Positions 43,320 through 52,712 of a DNA stretch of 64,000 nt are shown one piece after another (the first letter of the stretch is position 1; each line of letters opens with the position of its first letter). Source of the stretch: Lactococcus nasutitermitis (GTDB lineage Bacteria > Bacillota > Bacilli > Lactobacillales > Streptococcaceae); contig NZ_BOVQ01000009.1 of NCBI RefSeq assembly GCF_018403765.1, forward strand, positions 60,759 to 124,758, in the 5' to 3' direction. The translations under genes were made by a program, and so were the position numbers. The notes under the pieces are model-generated. The model was not told where the DNA came from. It searched no databases and was given only the letters and a program-made list of their open reading frames with translations.

Positions 43320-44298
43320 ACAAGCCTTAATAAGCGTTATAATTCCTATTTATAATGCAGAAACTTATCTAGTAGATTGCTTAAATTCAATTTTAGAACA
43401 GACACACAACCATTTAGAGATTATTTTAGTAAATGATGGTTCTACAGATAATTCTCTTAAAGTTCTCCAAGAATATATGGACAAAAAGCAGGATAAGAGA
43501 ATGAAATTATTTTCTATTGAAAATTCCGGACCTGCAGGAGCGAGAAACTTTGGATTAGAACAAGCAACAGGTGATTTTCTCATGTTTGTTGATTCGGATG
43601 ATACGATTAGTTCAGATTTACTTGAAGTATTATTAGCAACTCTTAAAGGAGATGATGAGCTTGCAATGTGTAAGTTCTCCAAAGATTTTAAGAGAGTGGG
43701 AGAAGGAAATAGAAAAGAGATATTTCAAACCCAATCTTTTGTAGAAAGTGTCAAGCAAATGTATTCTCCTGGATTTGCTTCAGCAGGCCCAGTTTGTAAA
43801 TTATATGGACGTCAAATCTTTAAAAATTTAAGATTTCCTGATATTATGATGTATGAAGATGCAGCAATAAGTCTTCAGGTACTTTCGATAGCGAATAAAG
43901 TAAATTTTGTTGATTATTGTGGCTATTATTATCGTTTTAATCCAGAAAGTCTTACAAATAAGAAAGTGTCTGAGCGAAACTTTGCTATTTTTGATAAAAC
44001 GGAAATTGTGTTAGATTTTGTAAAAGAACATCATCCGGAAGCATTGAAACTAGCACAGACCATTTGTATCAATGATAATGATTACGTAATGTTAGAATGT
44101 ACAAGAGATAAATCTGATGTCTCTAAAAAATTATTTCTTCAGCTTTTTGAGAAAAATAAAGAACTTTCAAAAAACTTAGGTATGAGAAAGTTTGTCTATC
44201 TCAATTCTGGACTTTTACGTTTAGGATTAAAATTGATGAATAAAATTTACTACAATGATTTTGTTAGAAATAATTTGAAAAAAGTTTTAGGAGTGTAA
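43312..44298 (+). CDS. Glycosyltransferase family 2
   Basis: A 328-residue GT2 enzyme with all standard motifs: ISVIIPIYNAETYLVDCLNS, ILVNDGSTDNS, NSGPAGARNFGLEQA, FLMFVDSDDT. It is likely to add one sugar of the pellicle unit. GGGGAATAAAC precedes the ATG, which lies inside the end of the previous gene. Confidence 0.88.
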   Translation: MNEQALISVIIPIYNAETYLVDCLNSILEQTHNHLEIILVNDGSTDNSLKVLQEYMDKKQDKRMKLFSIENSGPAGARNFGLEQATGDFLMFVDSDDTISSDLLEVLLATLKGDDELAMCKFSKDFKRVGEGNRKEIFQTQSFVESVKQMYSPGFASAGPVCKLYGRQIFKNLRFPDIMMYEDAAISLQVLSIANKVNFVDYCGYYYRFNPESLTNKKVSERNFAIFDKTEIVLDFVKEHHPEALKLAQTICINDNDYVMLECTRDKSDVSKKLFLQLFEKNKELSKNLGMRKFVYLNSGLLRLGLKLMNKIYYNDFVRNNLKKVLGV

Positions 44299-44299
44299 A

Positions 44300-45307
44300 G
44301 TGGATAATAAAATTGATTTTGTAATTACTTATCTGGATGGTGCAGATCCAGACTGGGAAAAAGAAAGGGATTTTTACCGAAATAATCAACAAAAAGGTAC
44401 CGCACATGAAAATGGTAACAGTCGTTATCGAAATATGGATAATTTCCAATTTCTCCTGCGTTCCATAGAACGATTTGCTCCATGGGTAAATAAAATTCAT
44501 ATTGTAACTTGGGGACACGTTCCTAAGTGGTTAAATGTTAATCATCCGAAAATTAACGTTGTTAACCATAAAGAATTTATTCCAGAAGCATATTTACCTA
44601 CTTTTAATTCAAATGCGATTGAATTTAGTTTTGATAAAATCCCAGGTATTTCAGAGTGTTTTGTAAATTTTAATGACGATATGTTTTTGAACGCACCTAC
44701 ATTACCAACAGATTTCTTTGTAAATGGAAAACCGTGTCTTCAAATGATGCACGCTCCATTTATGCCAAGTGACGCTCTTTTTTCTAATAACATTTTAGCT
44801 TTGAACAAAGCTGTAGATACAAAATATTTGATAAATAAAAAAATGTTTTCGCTAAAAAATGGAGTATTTGCTTTTTTGGCTAATGTTTATATGCTCCCTA
44901 TGTTAAAATTTTACGGTCATTTTCTTGGCTTTCGAGAAGACCACTTGCCAGCTCCGCTTACAAAGACATTGTACAAAGAATTAAGAACAAAATTGCCTGA
45001 TTATTTTGAGTTTGTAGGACAAAGTAAATTTAGAAATTCTCAAGATATTAAAAGTATTTCTGACTGGGTAATGCTTGATTATGCGCGTGCCACAGCTGAA
45101 TTTATCCCAATGAATTCATTCAAGTTTGGAAAATTAGTCAATTTGGACAAAGAAATAGATTTTGATGCTCTTTTCAAATCTAAATATAAGATTTTGTGTT
45201 TAGAAGATGGCGATTGGGTTCCAGAAAATGAATTTGATGAAGTAGTCAACAAAATGAATAGTGCTTTTGAAAAAAAATTCTTAGACAAAAGTGAATTTGA
45301 ATTATAA
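44300..45307 (+). CDS. Stealth-family sugar-phosphate transferase
   Basis: A 335-residue Stealth protein: conserved region 1 IDFVITYLDGADPDWEKE, region 2 RYRNMDNFQFLLRSIERF and VNFNDDMFLNAPTLP, and a later REDHLPAPLTK segment. Stealth proteins make phosphodiester bonds between sugars in capsules, using a UDP-sugar to give sugar-1-phosphate linkages. That fits a phosphopolysaccharide pellicle. Start is GTG at 44300 with TTAGGAG 5 bp upstream. Confidence 0.9.
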   Translation: MDNKIDFVITYLDGADPDWEKERDFYRNNQQKGTAHENGNSRYRNMDNFQFLLRSIERFAPWVNKIHIVTWGHVPKWLNVNHPKINVVNHKEFIPEAYLPTFNSNAIEFSFDKIPGISECFVNFNDDMFLNAPTLPTDFFVNGKPCLQMMHAPFMPSDALFSNNILALNKAVDTKYLINKKMFSLKNGVFAFLANVYMLPMLKFYGHFLGFREDHLPAPLTKTLYKELRTKLPDYFEFVGQSKFRNSQDIKSISDWVMLDYARATAEFIPMNSFKFGKLVNLDKEIDFDALFKSKYKILCLEDGDWVPENEFDEVVNKMNSAFEKKFLDKSEFEL

Positions 45308-45324
45308 GATAGTGTGGAGATATT

Positions 45325-46179
45325 ATGACTTACTTAGAAGAAGTACACAAGCGTGCATTAGAAATACAAAAAGAAATAGATTTATTCTGTGTTAAAAATG
45401 ATATTCCTTATTTTCTCATAGGAGGGTCGTTGCTAGGAGCAGTACGTCATCAAGGTTTTATTCCATGGGATGACGATATTGATATAGGAATGCTCAGAAA
45501 AGACTATGAAAAATTTATGTCACTCTGGAAAGACACTGAAAACTATGAACTGCTTGAATACAGAAAGCAGAAAGATTTCAGTCGTCCACAAGCAAAAATT
45601 TCTGATAAACATTCAAAAATTAAAGTATGGTCTTCAAGAGATGATGATGATTATCAAATGGGTGTTTTCGTAGATATCTTTCCCATAGATATTGTATCAG
45701 ATGATTTTCAAAGAGTTGGTAAAACATACTCAAAAATTAAACGATACATAACGATATTAAACAATAGGAAACTATCAAGAATTGCTAGTCCTAAAGACAT
45801 GCCATTCATCCAAAAGATTAGTTTGCTTACTTTTAAGACGATAGCTTTTGTTATGTATAAGATTTTAGGTCGAAAATATCTAATCAACAAGATTTATAAA
45901 TTATCTACTGAATCAAGCGGAAATTACATAATTAATTTTTCTACATCGTATAAGTTTACTCAGGAACTTTTTCCCTTAGAGTATGTAGATAAAATTATTC
46001 AACATAAATTTGAATCTGAAAGTTTTCCAATACCTGCAGAGTATAATAAAATGTTGGAAATACAATATGGTCCTGACTACATGAAAATTCCTGACAATAT
46101 CAATCCTAATACTCATCATGGTTTTGATTATTTAGAAATTGATGATATAGAATATATCGTAGATGGGAAACTAATATAA
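45325..46179 (+). CDS. LicD-family phosphotransferase
   Basis: A 284-residue LicD/FKTN-like nucleotidyltransferase-fold protein: FLIGGSLLGAVRHQGFIPWD and DDIDIGMLRKDY carry the metal-binding aspartates. LicD enzymes transfer phosphocholine or other phospho-alcohols from CDP forms to glycans. With the TagD-like gene nearby, glycerol phosphate from CDP-glycerol is the natural candidate. TGGAGAT precedes the ATG. Confidence 0.9.
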   Translation: MTYLEEVHKRALEIQKEIDLFCVKNDIPYFLIGGSLLGAVRHQGFIPWDDDIDIGMLRKDYEKFMSLWKDTENYELLEYRKQKDFSRPQAKISDKHSKIKVWSSRDDDDYQMGVFVDIFPIDIVSDDFQRVGKTYSKIKRYITILNNRKLSRIASPKDMPFIQKISLLTFKTIAFVMYKILGRKYLINKIYKLSTESSGNYIINFSTSYKFTQELFPLEYVDKIIQHKFESESFPIPAEYNKMLEIQYGPDYMKIPDNINPNTHHGFDYLEIDDIEYIVDGKLI

Positions 46180-46228
46180 CAGATTATATTTTCAAAAACT
46201 TTGTTGTGAGAAGGAGGTTAAAAATTTA

Positions 46229-47656
46229 ATGATGAATACAAAATTAAAAACGGGTTTTATCTTCACATCCCTCGGAATTTATAGTAATTTTCTTTTACAA
46301 ATTATCATTCAAATGGTATTAAGTAGATTATTGACGCCAAAACAATTTGGACTTGTTGCTGTTATGCAAGTATTTATCATATTTTTTGCCATGATGATTG
46401 AATCTGGAATGGGACCTGCAATTATTCAAAATAAATTGCTAACTTTTGAGGATAATCGTGTCTTGTTTGACTTCTCCGCTCTGTTTGGATTAAGTATTGC
46501 CGTTATCTTTGGCTTCTTCGGTATTGTTTTAGCCATACTTTATCACAATCATGATTTTTACTTTCTTACTTGGGTACAAGCGATATCAATATTTTTTAAT
46601 GGCTTAAATATTGTTCCAACAGCTATACTTAATAAAGCTAAGAGATTTAAAGCTGTTAATTTTAGTTTGGTGCTTGCTAATTTATGTGCTGGGATTATTG
46701 GAGTAACTCTTGCTTTTCTTGGTGGAGGAGTGTATGCTTTAATTATAAGTGCTATTACAGCTTCAATTATCAACTTCTTACTTAATCATTTTTTCTCTAA
46801 GGTTACCTTTACAAGACATTTTAACATGGCACCATTAAAAAGTGTATGGACATTTTCTAAGAACCAATTTGGATTTAACTTTGTTAACTATTTCTCCAGA
46901 AATTCGGATAATATGTTAATTGGGAAGTTTATGGGAGAAGCGGCACTTGCAAATTATAGTAAAGCATATCAACTGTTAATGCTTCCTAATACACTTTTTA
47001 CAAGTGTAGTAAATCCTGTTTTACAGCCCGTTCTTTCAGAGTATCAAGATGATGTGGATTATATTCGACAGGTATATTTTAAAATAGTTCATATTTTAGC
47101 TTTAATTGGTATTCCTTTATCAATATTTTTAAGTACAACGGCTAGACAAATTATTTTGTGTATGTTTGGTGGTCAGTGGTCAGCAGCTATTTTTCCATTT
47201 TCTATTCTTTCAATAACTGTTTGGAGTCAGATGATTGTTACTCCTGTGGGTGCGATTTTTCAAGCAAGAAATCATAGTAGAAAATTATGGGTTACAGGAT
47301 TATTTACTGCTAGTGGATTAGTATCCTCAATAATTATTGGAGTACTTCTAGGTTCAATCAATACTGTGGCTATCTGCTTGACAATTGGATTTTTATATAG
47401 TTTTTGCGTTAATTATTATAGACTCATTAAACATTCTTTAAATGGGAAACTACTTGACTTTTTTAAAGAATTTATAACACCAGTTATTTTAGGTGGAGTA
47501 ATATTTATAGTCCTTGAATTAGAAAAGTTTATTGACCCCTCTAATTTATTTTATAGTTTAATTCTTAGAGGTGTCATTTTTATTTTTGCATGGTTACTTT
47601 TTATATTTTTTAGTTCAGAGAGAAAAGTAATCACAGAAATTATTAAGAAGAGGTAG
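46229..47656 (+). CDS. Wzx-type oligosaccharide flippase
   Basis: A 475-residue MOP-superfamily protein with about 12-14 transmembrane helices: LGIYSNFLLQIIIQMVLSRL, LLTPKQFGLVAVMQVFIIF (typical WzxC-like), and PVGAIFQARNHSRKL. It should flip the lipid-linked pellicle unit, separately from RgpCD for rhamnan. AGAAGGAGG precedes the ATG. A flippase suggests Wzy-like or phosphodiester-linked polymerisation outside. Confidence 0.9.
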   Translation: MMNTKLKTGFIFTSLGIYSNFLLQIIIQMVLSRLLTPKQFGLVAVMQVFIIFFAMMIESGMGPAIIQNKLLTFEDNRVLFDFSALFGLSIAVIFGFFGIVLAILYHNHDFYFLTWVQAISIFFNGLNIVPTAILNKAKRFKAVNFSLVLANLCAGIIGVTLAFLGGGVYALIISAITASIINFLLNHFFSKVTFTRHFNMAPLKSVWTFSKNQFGFNFVNYFSRNSDNMLIGKFMGEAALANYSKAYQLLMLPNTLFTSVVNPVLQPVLSEYQDDVDYIRQVYFKIVHILALIGIPLSIFLSTTARQIILCMFGGQWSAAIFPFSILSITVWSQMIVTPVGAIFQARNHSRKLWVTGLFTASGLVSSIIIGVLLGSINTVAICLTIGFLYSFCVNYYRLIKHSLNGKLLDFFKEFITPVILGGVIFIVLELEKFIDPSNLFYSLILRGVIFIFAWLLFIFFSSERKVITEIIKKR

Positions 47657-47665
47657 GTAAAAATA

Positions 47666-48091
47666 ATGGATAAAGAAAAAGTGGTATTAGTAGCAGGAAC
47701 ATTTGACATCTTACACGAGAGTCACATCAATATGCTAAGAAATGCACGTAATCTTGGTGATAAATTGATTGTAATGCTTTCTACAGATGAGTTTAATGCT
47801 GGGAAAGGAAAGAAAGCTTACCAAGATTATGATACTCGTAAGTATGTACTTGAAGCGGTTAGATATGTTGATTTAGTTGTGCCAGAACAGTCTTGGGATG
47901 ATAAATCTTTATATATTGATATGTTTGGTGTTGATATTTTTGCAATGGGAGATGATTGGAAAGGAAAATTTGATTTTCTTAAAGAGCAGTTTCCTGAACT
48001 AAAAATAATGTATTTTCCTCGTGGGAAAACCTCATCATCTAAGATTAAAGAAGAACTAGGAAAATTAAATAATCAAGAAACCAAGGACTAA
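47666..48091 (+). CDS. Glycerol-3-phosphate cytidylyltransferase (TagD-like)
   Basis: A 141-residue cytidylyltransferase: VAGTFDILHESHINMLRNA has the HxGH-type site, here HESH, and the C terminus reads YFPRGKTSSSKIKEEL. The length suits TagD/CTP:glycerol-3-phosphate cytidylyltransferase. CDP-glycerol would be the donor for the LicD protein. The HESH variant (consensus HxGH) deserves care, since the glycine is replaced by serine. Confidence 0.83.
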   Translation: MDKEKVVLVAGTFDILHESHINMLRNARNLGDKLIVMLSTDEFNAGKGKKAYQDYDTRKYVLEAVRYVDLVVPEQSWDDKSLYIDMFGVDIFAMGDDWKGKFDFLKEQFPELKIMYFPRGKTSSSKIKEELGKLNNQETKD

Positions 48092-48135
48092 ACTCGAGAA
48101 AATTACACGATTTTAGCTATGAAAAAATAAAGCTT

Positions 48136-48141
48136 TATAAT
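48136..48141 (+). promoter_or_regulatory. Possible internal promoter (-10) in front of the surface protein gene
   Basis: TATAAT at 48136-48141 in the 62-bp gap after the TagD-like gene. No good -35 is seen; the next ATGs are 12 and 27 bp downstream. Confidence 0.35.
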
Positions 48142-48153
48142 AATTTTAATGGA

Positions 48154-49818
48154 ATGGATAGTACATTGATGAAAAGTCAAATAATACTGAGAATAAAATT
48201 AAGTGTCATAGTTACTTGCTTTTTTATGAGCTTTTTTTCAAGTGTTATGAAAGTTCAAGCCGATAATACTAATACCAATGTAAATGTGTCTTTGACTGCT
48301 GTAAATAATGGTACACCGATTGTAAATGGTGTATATTCTGCTGTTAATGTTCAGAAAGTTTACAGCCAAATGAAAATGGGGGAATTTTCTTCAGATGAAA
48401 TGAATAGTGCAACTTGGTTGATGGTAAAATCAACTTTGAGTTTTGTTGAAGGACAGAAAGATAGTCCAGATATTATCTTACCTACAGGTGCAAAGATTGG
48501 AAATGGTCAACAACATACAGAGGCAGAAATGCCAGACCTTATTAGCTTACTCATTCAATATGGTGGAGGTAATTTACTGACTAATGGGCAAAGTGGAAAC
48601 TTTTTCCATCAACCCTCCCCTAAATTTGCTAACAAATTTACCAACAATCAAGGAAACGCAGTCGCAGTTCTCCCAGCGGGAAAAACGTTAATCTTAGATG
48701 GGAGTGGCAAAGTATTGAAGTTAGTTGATATTACATCGACTACTAAACAAATAATGATTGACACGGCAAACTTAAATGACCGTTTAAGTGCTGTTTTGGA
48801 AAATCCTGAAAAAGAAAGTCGTTCAAACTTTAATCAATATATTATTCAACCTAATCGAACACTTACATATAAGATAACAATAAAAAAAGATTTTAACCAA
48901 AATGGTGGAGTGATTTCAGTTGTAGCAAACAATAATTTAGTTATTGACAGCATTAAAGCTGATAATTCTGCAAGTACGATTAGTCCTATTGCATCTTCTT
49001 CGGTAAATAATTCTCAAAATGTTACTTTTCCTGTATTAAGTCAAGATGAAGTGTTGATTGTACACGCACACGTAACTCCGACAAGTCTTAGTGATTTAAC
49101 ACCAAGTGGAGCTACATTAGTTGTTAGTGGTGGTGATACTAATGGAAATTTTGTAAAAAGTAGCTCTCCTGCAGTTATTCTTACTGGGATAAATTTCGCA
49201 ATGGTTGATACACAAGCAAATAAATTTGTGACTGGAGGAGAATATATCCTTGGGAGAAAAGTTGCTGGTGGAGATGAGTTATATTCTAATAATGCACAGT
49301 GGGTTAAAGTAGCTAATCTTAATCAATTGGATTTAAATTCTTTAACTAAGCTGGAGGGGGGAAAACAATATGCGATTGGAGATATACAAACAACTCCAAT
49401 TCCTCTTGAGACTAGTCGTTTTAATTTTAAGTCTAAAAAAGCACTTCAGATTAACTCATCACTTATTCAATTAGTAGGTTTAGCACCTGGTCCAGATTAT
49501 TTTCTTTATCAGATAACACCTCCAAAAGGATATAGTCTTAATAAAAATTTGATTCATTTTACAGTATTTAGTCGAGCAAAGATTACTAAAAATGGTAGTC
49601 TTATTGCGGAAAATTCTTTAGGAATTTCTAAGAATCCGGATTACTCGTTGAATACATCTATTCCAGATTTTTCTGCTGGAGTTCAGGAATATAATATATT
49701 AGCTACAAGTGGTGAGTCAGTCAAGCCAATGAGTAGTTTTATTCGGATTATACTTCCTATTAGTATTTTAGTAGCATTAATGCTTGCTATGATGATAATT
49801 ATTGTGAGGATTTTATAA
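48154..49818 (+). CDS. Membrane-anchored surface protein with SpaA/Cna-like C-terminal part
   Basis: A 554-residue exported protein. It has a signal peptide near residues 15-37 (ending VQAD), a beta-rich ectodomain, and a C-terminal segment with YILGRKVAGGDELYSN, PPKGYSLNKNLIHFTV and similar, as in SpaA/prealbumin-like pilin domains. It ends in one transmembrane helix (about 528-554) instead of an LPXTG signal. The start may be the ATG at 48169, five codons later, with a slightly better context. The neighbour DUF2142 gene begins 1 bp after its stop. Confidence 0.72.
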   Translation: MDSTLMKSQIILRIKLSVIVTCFFMSFFSSVMKVQADNTNTNVNVSLTAVNNGTPIVNGVYSAVNVQKVYSQMKMGEFSSDEMNSATWLMVKSTLSFVEGQKDSPDIILPTGAKIGNGQQHTEAEMPDLISLLIQYGGGNLLTNGQSGNFFHQPSPKFANKFTNNQGNAVAVLPAGKTLILDGSGKVLKLVDITSTTKQIMIDTANLNDRLSAVLENPEKESRSNFNQYIIQPNRTLTYKITIKKDFNQNGGVISVVANNNLVIDSIKADNSASTISPIASSSVNNSQNVTFPVLSQDEVLIVHAHVTPTSLSDLTPSGATLVVSGGDTNGNFVKSSSPAVILTGINFAMVDTQANKFVTGGEYILGRKVAGGDELYSNNAQWVKVANLNQLDLNSLTKLEGGKQYAIGDIQTTPIPLETSRFNFKSKKALQINSSLIQLVGLAPGPDYFLYQITPPKGYSLNKNLIHFTVFSRAKITKNGSLIAENSLGISKNPDYSLNTSIPDFSAGVQEYNILATSGESVKPMSSFIRIILPISILVALMLAMMIIIVRIL

Positions 49819-49819
49819 T

Positions 49820-51235
49820 ATGGAACGAGTTAGAAGTACAAGAACTGAGAAGCAGAAAAGAGTTTCTCGAACATCCTTTGGAAAAATTCATAGAGTTTAT
49901 CTCATTTTGGCTATTATAATTGGGGTATCGCTTTCTTTATTTATGCCATTATTTAATGAACCAGATGGACAATATCATTATACTGTTTCGACAAATATGG
50001 TAGGAATATCCAATGATATTTCAGCATATGGCGAAGCAAGTATAAGTTCAGGAATAAAAGCGCAAATTCCGTCTTACCAGTCTGGGAATTATTTTCAAAA
50101 GTATTTTCAAAATAAGATTGTAAAAATGCCGATGAAGGATTTGCCACGTGTACAAACCCAGCCCTCACTACTCAGTTATAATTTTTGGGGACATATTATT
50201 TCCGCTATGGGTGTTTGGCTAGGCTATCATATTTATCCTTCTATGGGGGTAATGATAGTTACAGCAAGACTTCTATCTACATTTATTTGTAGCTTAGCTA
50301 TGTTTTTTATCATTCGTTTTGTGAAAAAAGGAAAATTATTCTTTTTAGCTTTGGCATTATCGCCAGTTATTACGAATAGTTTTGCGAGTTTATCTTATGA
50401 TGCGCTGACTTACGTTTTGGCGGCATTTGCTGTTGCTATTGCGATTAATATGATTGTTGATAATAGAGTGAGAGTAGTCAGGTTGCTGCAAATGGTTGTT
50501 GCCTCCATCATGCTTTATTTGGGCGCGAAGACGAATATTAAATTGTTGATTGCTCTGTTTCCATTAGTAATTCTTGGTGTGTTAATAAGTCAGCATTCTA
50601 AAGAACCAAAAGAAGAAGTTAGATTAGCTTATCGTGCAACTTTCATTAAAAAAATTAATGGTATTTTATTGGTTGTGGGAGGAGTTATTGTTCTGATACT
50701 TGGAGGATACTCTATTTATAGCCATCATCCAAGTCTGCTATTTTCTAGCTGGCGTTTATTGTTAAATTATTCAGTAAATCTATTTTCAATAACGAATATT
50801 TCGCAAATTTTTAGTAGTATTATTGCAGCTCCATATGCAACCATTAACTATATGCCTCTATGGGTTTCAGGAGTTTGGTATGTTTTACTTATTTTGATAC
50901 TTTTAACTGAAGAAAAGTTCGTAAAATCTAGGCTTCTTAGTCTTGGTGCTTTGCTTTTATTTCTGTTAGGTGTTCTTGCTGTTTATTTTTCATATATGAA
51001 TTATTTTTCTCCGTCAATCAATGTAACGAATGTTCGAGCTGTAGGAGTTATAACTGGTATTCAAGGAAGATATTTTACACCAACTCTTTTACTATTTCCT
51101 TTAGTATTTGCAAATACTCACTTTAAGATACAACTCAATCGCAAAAATATGATATTTGCTTTTTCAATTATTGTTATAATAATTTCAAATATATTATTAC
51201 TTTTCGGAACTTTATTTGGAATTTATTATTTATAA
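49820..51235 (+). CDS. Second DUF2142 membrane protein (putative GT-C glycosyltransferase)
   Basis: A 471-residue DUF2142 protein with about 12 helices, a paralogue of the protein at 35747. Shared features are LFMPLFNEPDGQYHYTVS (LFIEPDASYHF in the other), ALSPVITNSFASLSYDALTY and GIQGRYFTPTLLL near the C terminus. Its start is 1 bp after the surface protein gene, which indicates coupling. The target may be the pellicle polymer or the surface protein itself; neither is proven. Confidence 0.82.
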   Translation: MERVRSTRTEKQKRVSRTSFGKIHRVYLILAIIIGVSLSLFMPLFNEPDGQYHYTVSTNMVGISNDISAYGEASISSGIKAQIPSYQSGNYFQKYFQNKIVKMPMKDLPRVQTQPSLLSYNFWGHIISAMGVWLGYHIYPSMGVMIVTARLLSTFICSLAMFFIIRFVKKGKLFFLALALSPVITNSFASLSYDALTYVLAAFAVAIAINMIVDNRVRVVRLLQMVVASIMLYLGAKTNIKLLIALFPLVILGVLISQHSKEPKEEVRLAYRATFIKKINGILLVVGGVIVLILGGYSIYSHHPSLLFSSWRLLLNYSVNLFSITNISQIFSSIIAAPYATINYMPLWVSGVWYVLLILILLTEEKFVKSRLLSLGALLLFLLGVLAVYFSYMNYFSPSINVTNVRAVGVITGIQGRYFTPTLLLFPLVFANTHFKIQLNRKNMIFAFSIIVIIISNILLLFGTLFGIYYL

Positions 51236-51265
51236 ACGAAGAGCGCTGTTAGTGCTTAAGGTAAA

Positions 51266-51298
51266 ATAAAAAAATGGCTGAGAATAGCCATTTTTTTA
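51266..51298. terminator. Bidirectional terminator at the end of the polysaccharide locus
   Basis: AAAAAAATGGCT (51268-51279) pairs with AGCCATTTTTTT (51286-51297). It serves both the plus-strand locus and the convergent muramidase gene, whose stop codon lies in the T run. Confidence 0.92.
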
Positions 51299-52585
51299 TT
51301 CTGAATAGAATGCAATTCCTTCATTTTTCCATCCCGCTTTTACAAGAGAATTTTGTTCGTAAGCGTTTGTTGTGTAGTTGTGCATTCCATTGTGAGGATT
51401 ATAGGCACGATAGATTGGAGTAGAACCAGCAGAACGGAAACTAATTCCTTCGTAGCGCCATCCTGATTTTACTAAACTATTTTTTTCATAACTACTCATA
51501 GTATAAAAATGATAGCCACCATTGGGATTATAGAGACGATAGACAGGACTAGATGAAGTTGAAGTTGAAGCACTCCATCCAACTCCTTCAAGGTTCCATC
51601 CGGTTTTGTCTAATTGCTGTGCTTCATAACTATTTTCTGTATAGAAATGCTCACCACTGTTTGGGTTATAGACGCGATAAACGTAGCTAATGGCTGAATT
51701 GTCATTGAAAAGATTTGAATAATCAATAGAGACATCAAGTGGGGAGGAAGTACTCATACCAGTAAAGTACATTTGACTTGAATATTGCCAAGCTCCGTAT
51801 TGCATATTTTGGAGATTGTTATTGCTTGGTTTTCCATAGAGATATTGTGCTATCCACATATTTTTAGCACCAAGTGTTGTGGCGTTCATTTTATTAGAAG
51901 TAGCCCAACTTTGTGAGGTATAAAATTTAACATTAGGATAGCCAGCAGCCCGTACAGTTTTTGCAAAAGTTTGAGAAGCTGTTGTCCAATTACCGGTGTA
52001 AGAAGTATTTTCGGCATCTTCAATCATAGTTGTTCTTGTTGGAAGTCCTAAAGATTGGGCTACTTTTACGAAATAGGAAGCTTCTGAGGCAGGATTACCA
52101 AAGTCAGCAAAGTGATAGACAGCTATATTTAAGCCAGCGTTTTGTGCCATTTGAATTTCACTTTTAGCGTAAGGATTAGTATAAGTTGTACTTTCAGTTA
52201 GTTTGACAACAACTGTTTTAACCCCCGCTTTTTTTAGTGCATTGAAATCATTTTGAGTCATCCATGATTGGTAAGATGAGACATCAACGGCATCTTTTGA
52301 GGGGAGACTTGTATCTGTAGAGGAAAGGTTGGCTGGTGTATTTGCTGAACTGAGTAAGTGGTAAGAGAGAGCTTCAACTTTAATAGCACCAGTTCTGTAG
52401 GATGTCGTAGAAGCTTTTGGAATACTTGTTGTTGTGGATGTTGAGATAGGAGAAATGTAATAGCCCATTGGATGATTATTGGGAGTAGCATTCACACTTG
52501 CAGCAGTATCATCAGCCAGGATAGATTTTGTTGATAGAAATGCGAAAAATAGAAGAGGGATTAAGAGGATTTTTTTGTGAGACAT
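51296..52585 (-). CDS. GH25 muramidase with three-unit wall-binding repeat (1)
   Basis: A 429-residue secreted lysozyme. A signal peptide (1-24) and a Ser/Thr-rich linker come first, with NNHPMGYY near residue 37. The GH25 domain (about 98-290) starts at DVSSYQSWMT and has the acidic MIEDAENT motif near the active site. From about residue 303 three repeats follow (YRVYNPNSGEHFYT, YRLYNPNGGYHFYT, YRAYNPHNGMHNYT). It should cut peptidoglycan glycan strands. GGAGAAAAT precedes the ATG; a good promoter lies upstream. Close paralogue of the next gene. Confidence 0.92.
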   Translation of the reverse strand: MSHKKILLIPLLFFAFLSTKSILADDTAASVNATPNNHPMGYYISPISTSTTTSIPKASTTSYRTGAIKVEALSYHLLSSANTPANLSSTDTSLPSKDAVDVSSYQSWMTQNDFNALKKAGVKTVVVKLTESTTYTNPYAKSEIQMAQNAGLNIAVYHFADFGNPASEASYFVKVAQSLGLPTRTTMIEDAENTSYTGNWTTASQTFAKTVRAAGYPNVKFYTSQSWATSNKMNATTLGAKNMWIAQYLYGKPSNNNLQNMQYGAWQYSSQMYFTGMSTSSPLDVSIDYSNLFNDNSAISYVYRVYNPNSGEHFYTENSYEAQQLDKTGWNLEGVGWSASTSTSSSPVYRLYNPNGGYHFYTMSSYEKNSLVKSGWRYEGISFRSAGSTPIYRAYNPHNGMHNYTTNAYEQNSLVKAGWKNEGIAFYSE

Positions 52586-52620
52586 ATTTTCTCCAAACTG
52601 TTATTTTGTAAGAGTTTTCT

Positions 52621-52649
52621 ATTCTATCATCATAATATATTTTTAACAA
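52621..52649 (-). promoter_or_regulatory. Promoter of the first muramidase gene
   Basis: Minus strand: TTGTTA (52649-52644), a 17-bp spacer, TAGAAT (52626-52621) with an upstream TG. Confidence 0.75.
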
Positions 52650-52682
52650 AATTACAAATCAGTAGCTATTTTGCTGATATAT

Positions 52683-52706
52683 GAAAAACCTCAAAAAATT
52701 TGAGGC
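52683..52706 (-). terminator. Terminator after the second muramidase gene
   Basis: Minus strand CCTCAAA pairs with TTTGAGG and is followed by T5. Confidence 0.85.
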
Positions 52707-52712
52707 TTTATT

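Noticed and set aside
49953..50168. Minus-strand short frame opposite the second DUF2142 gene
   Set aside because: Antisense shadow without ribosome-binding site or start context.
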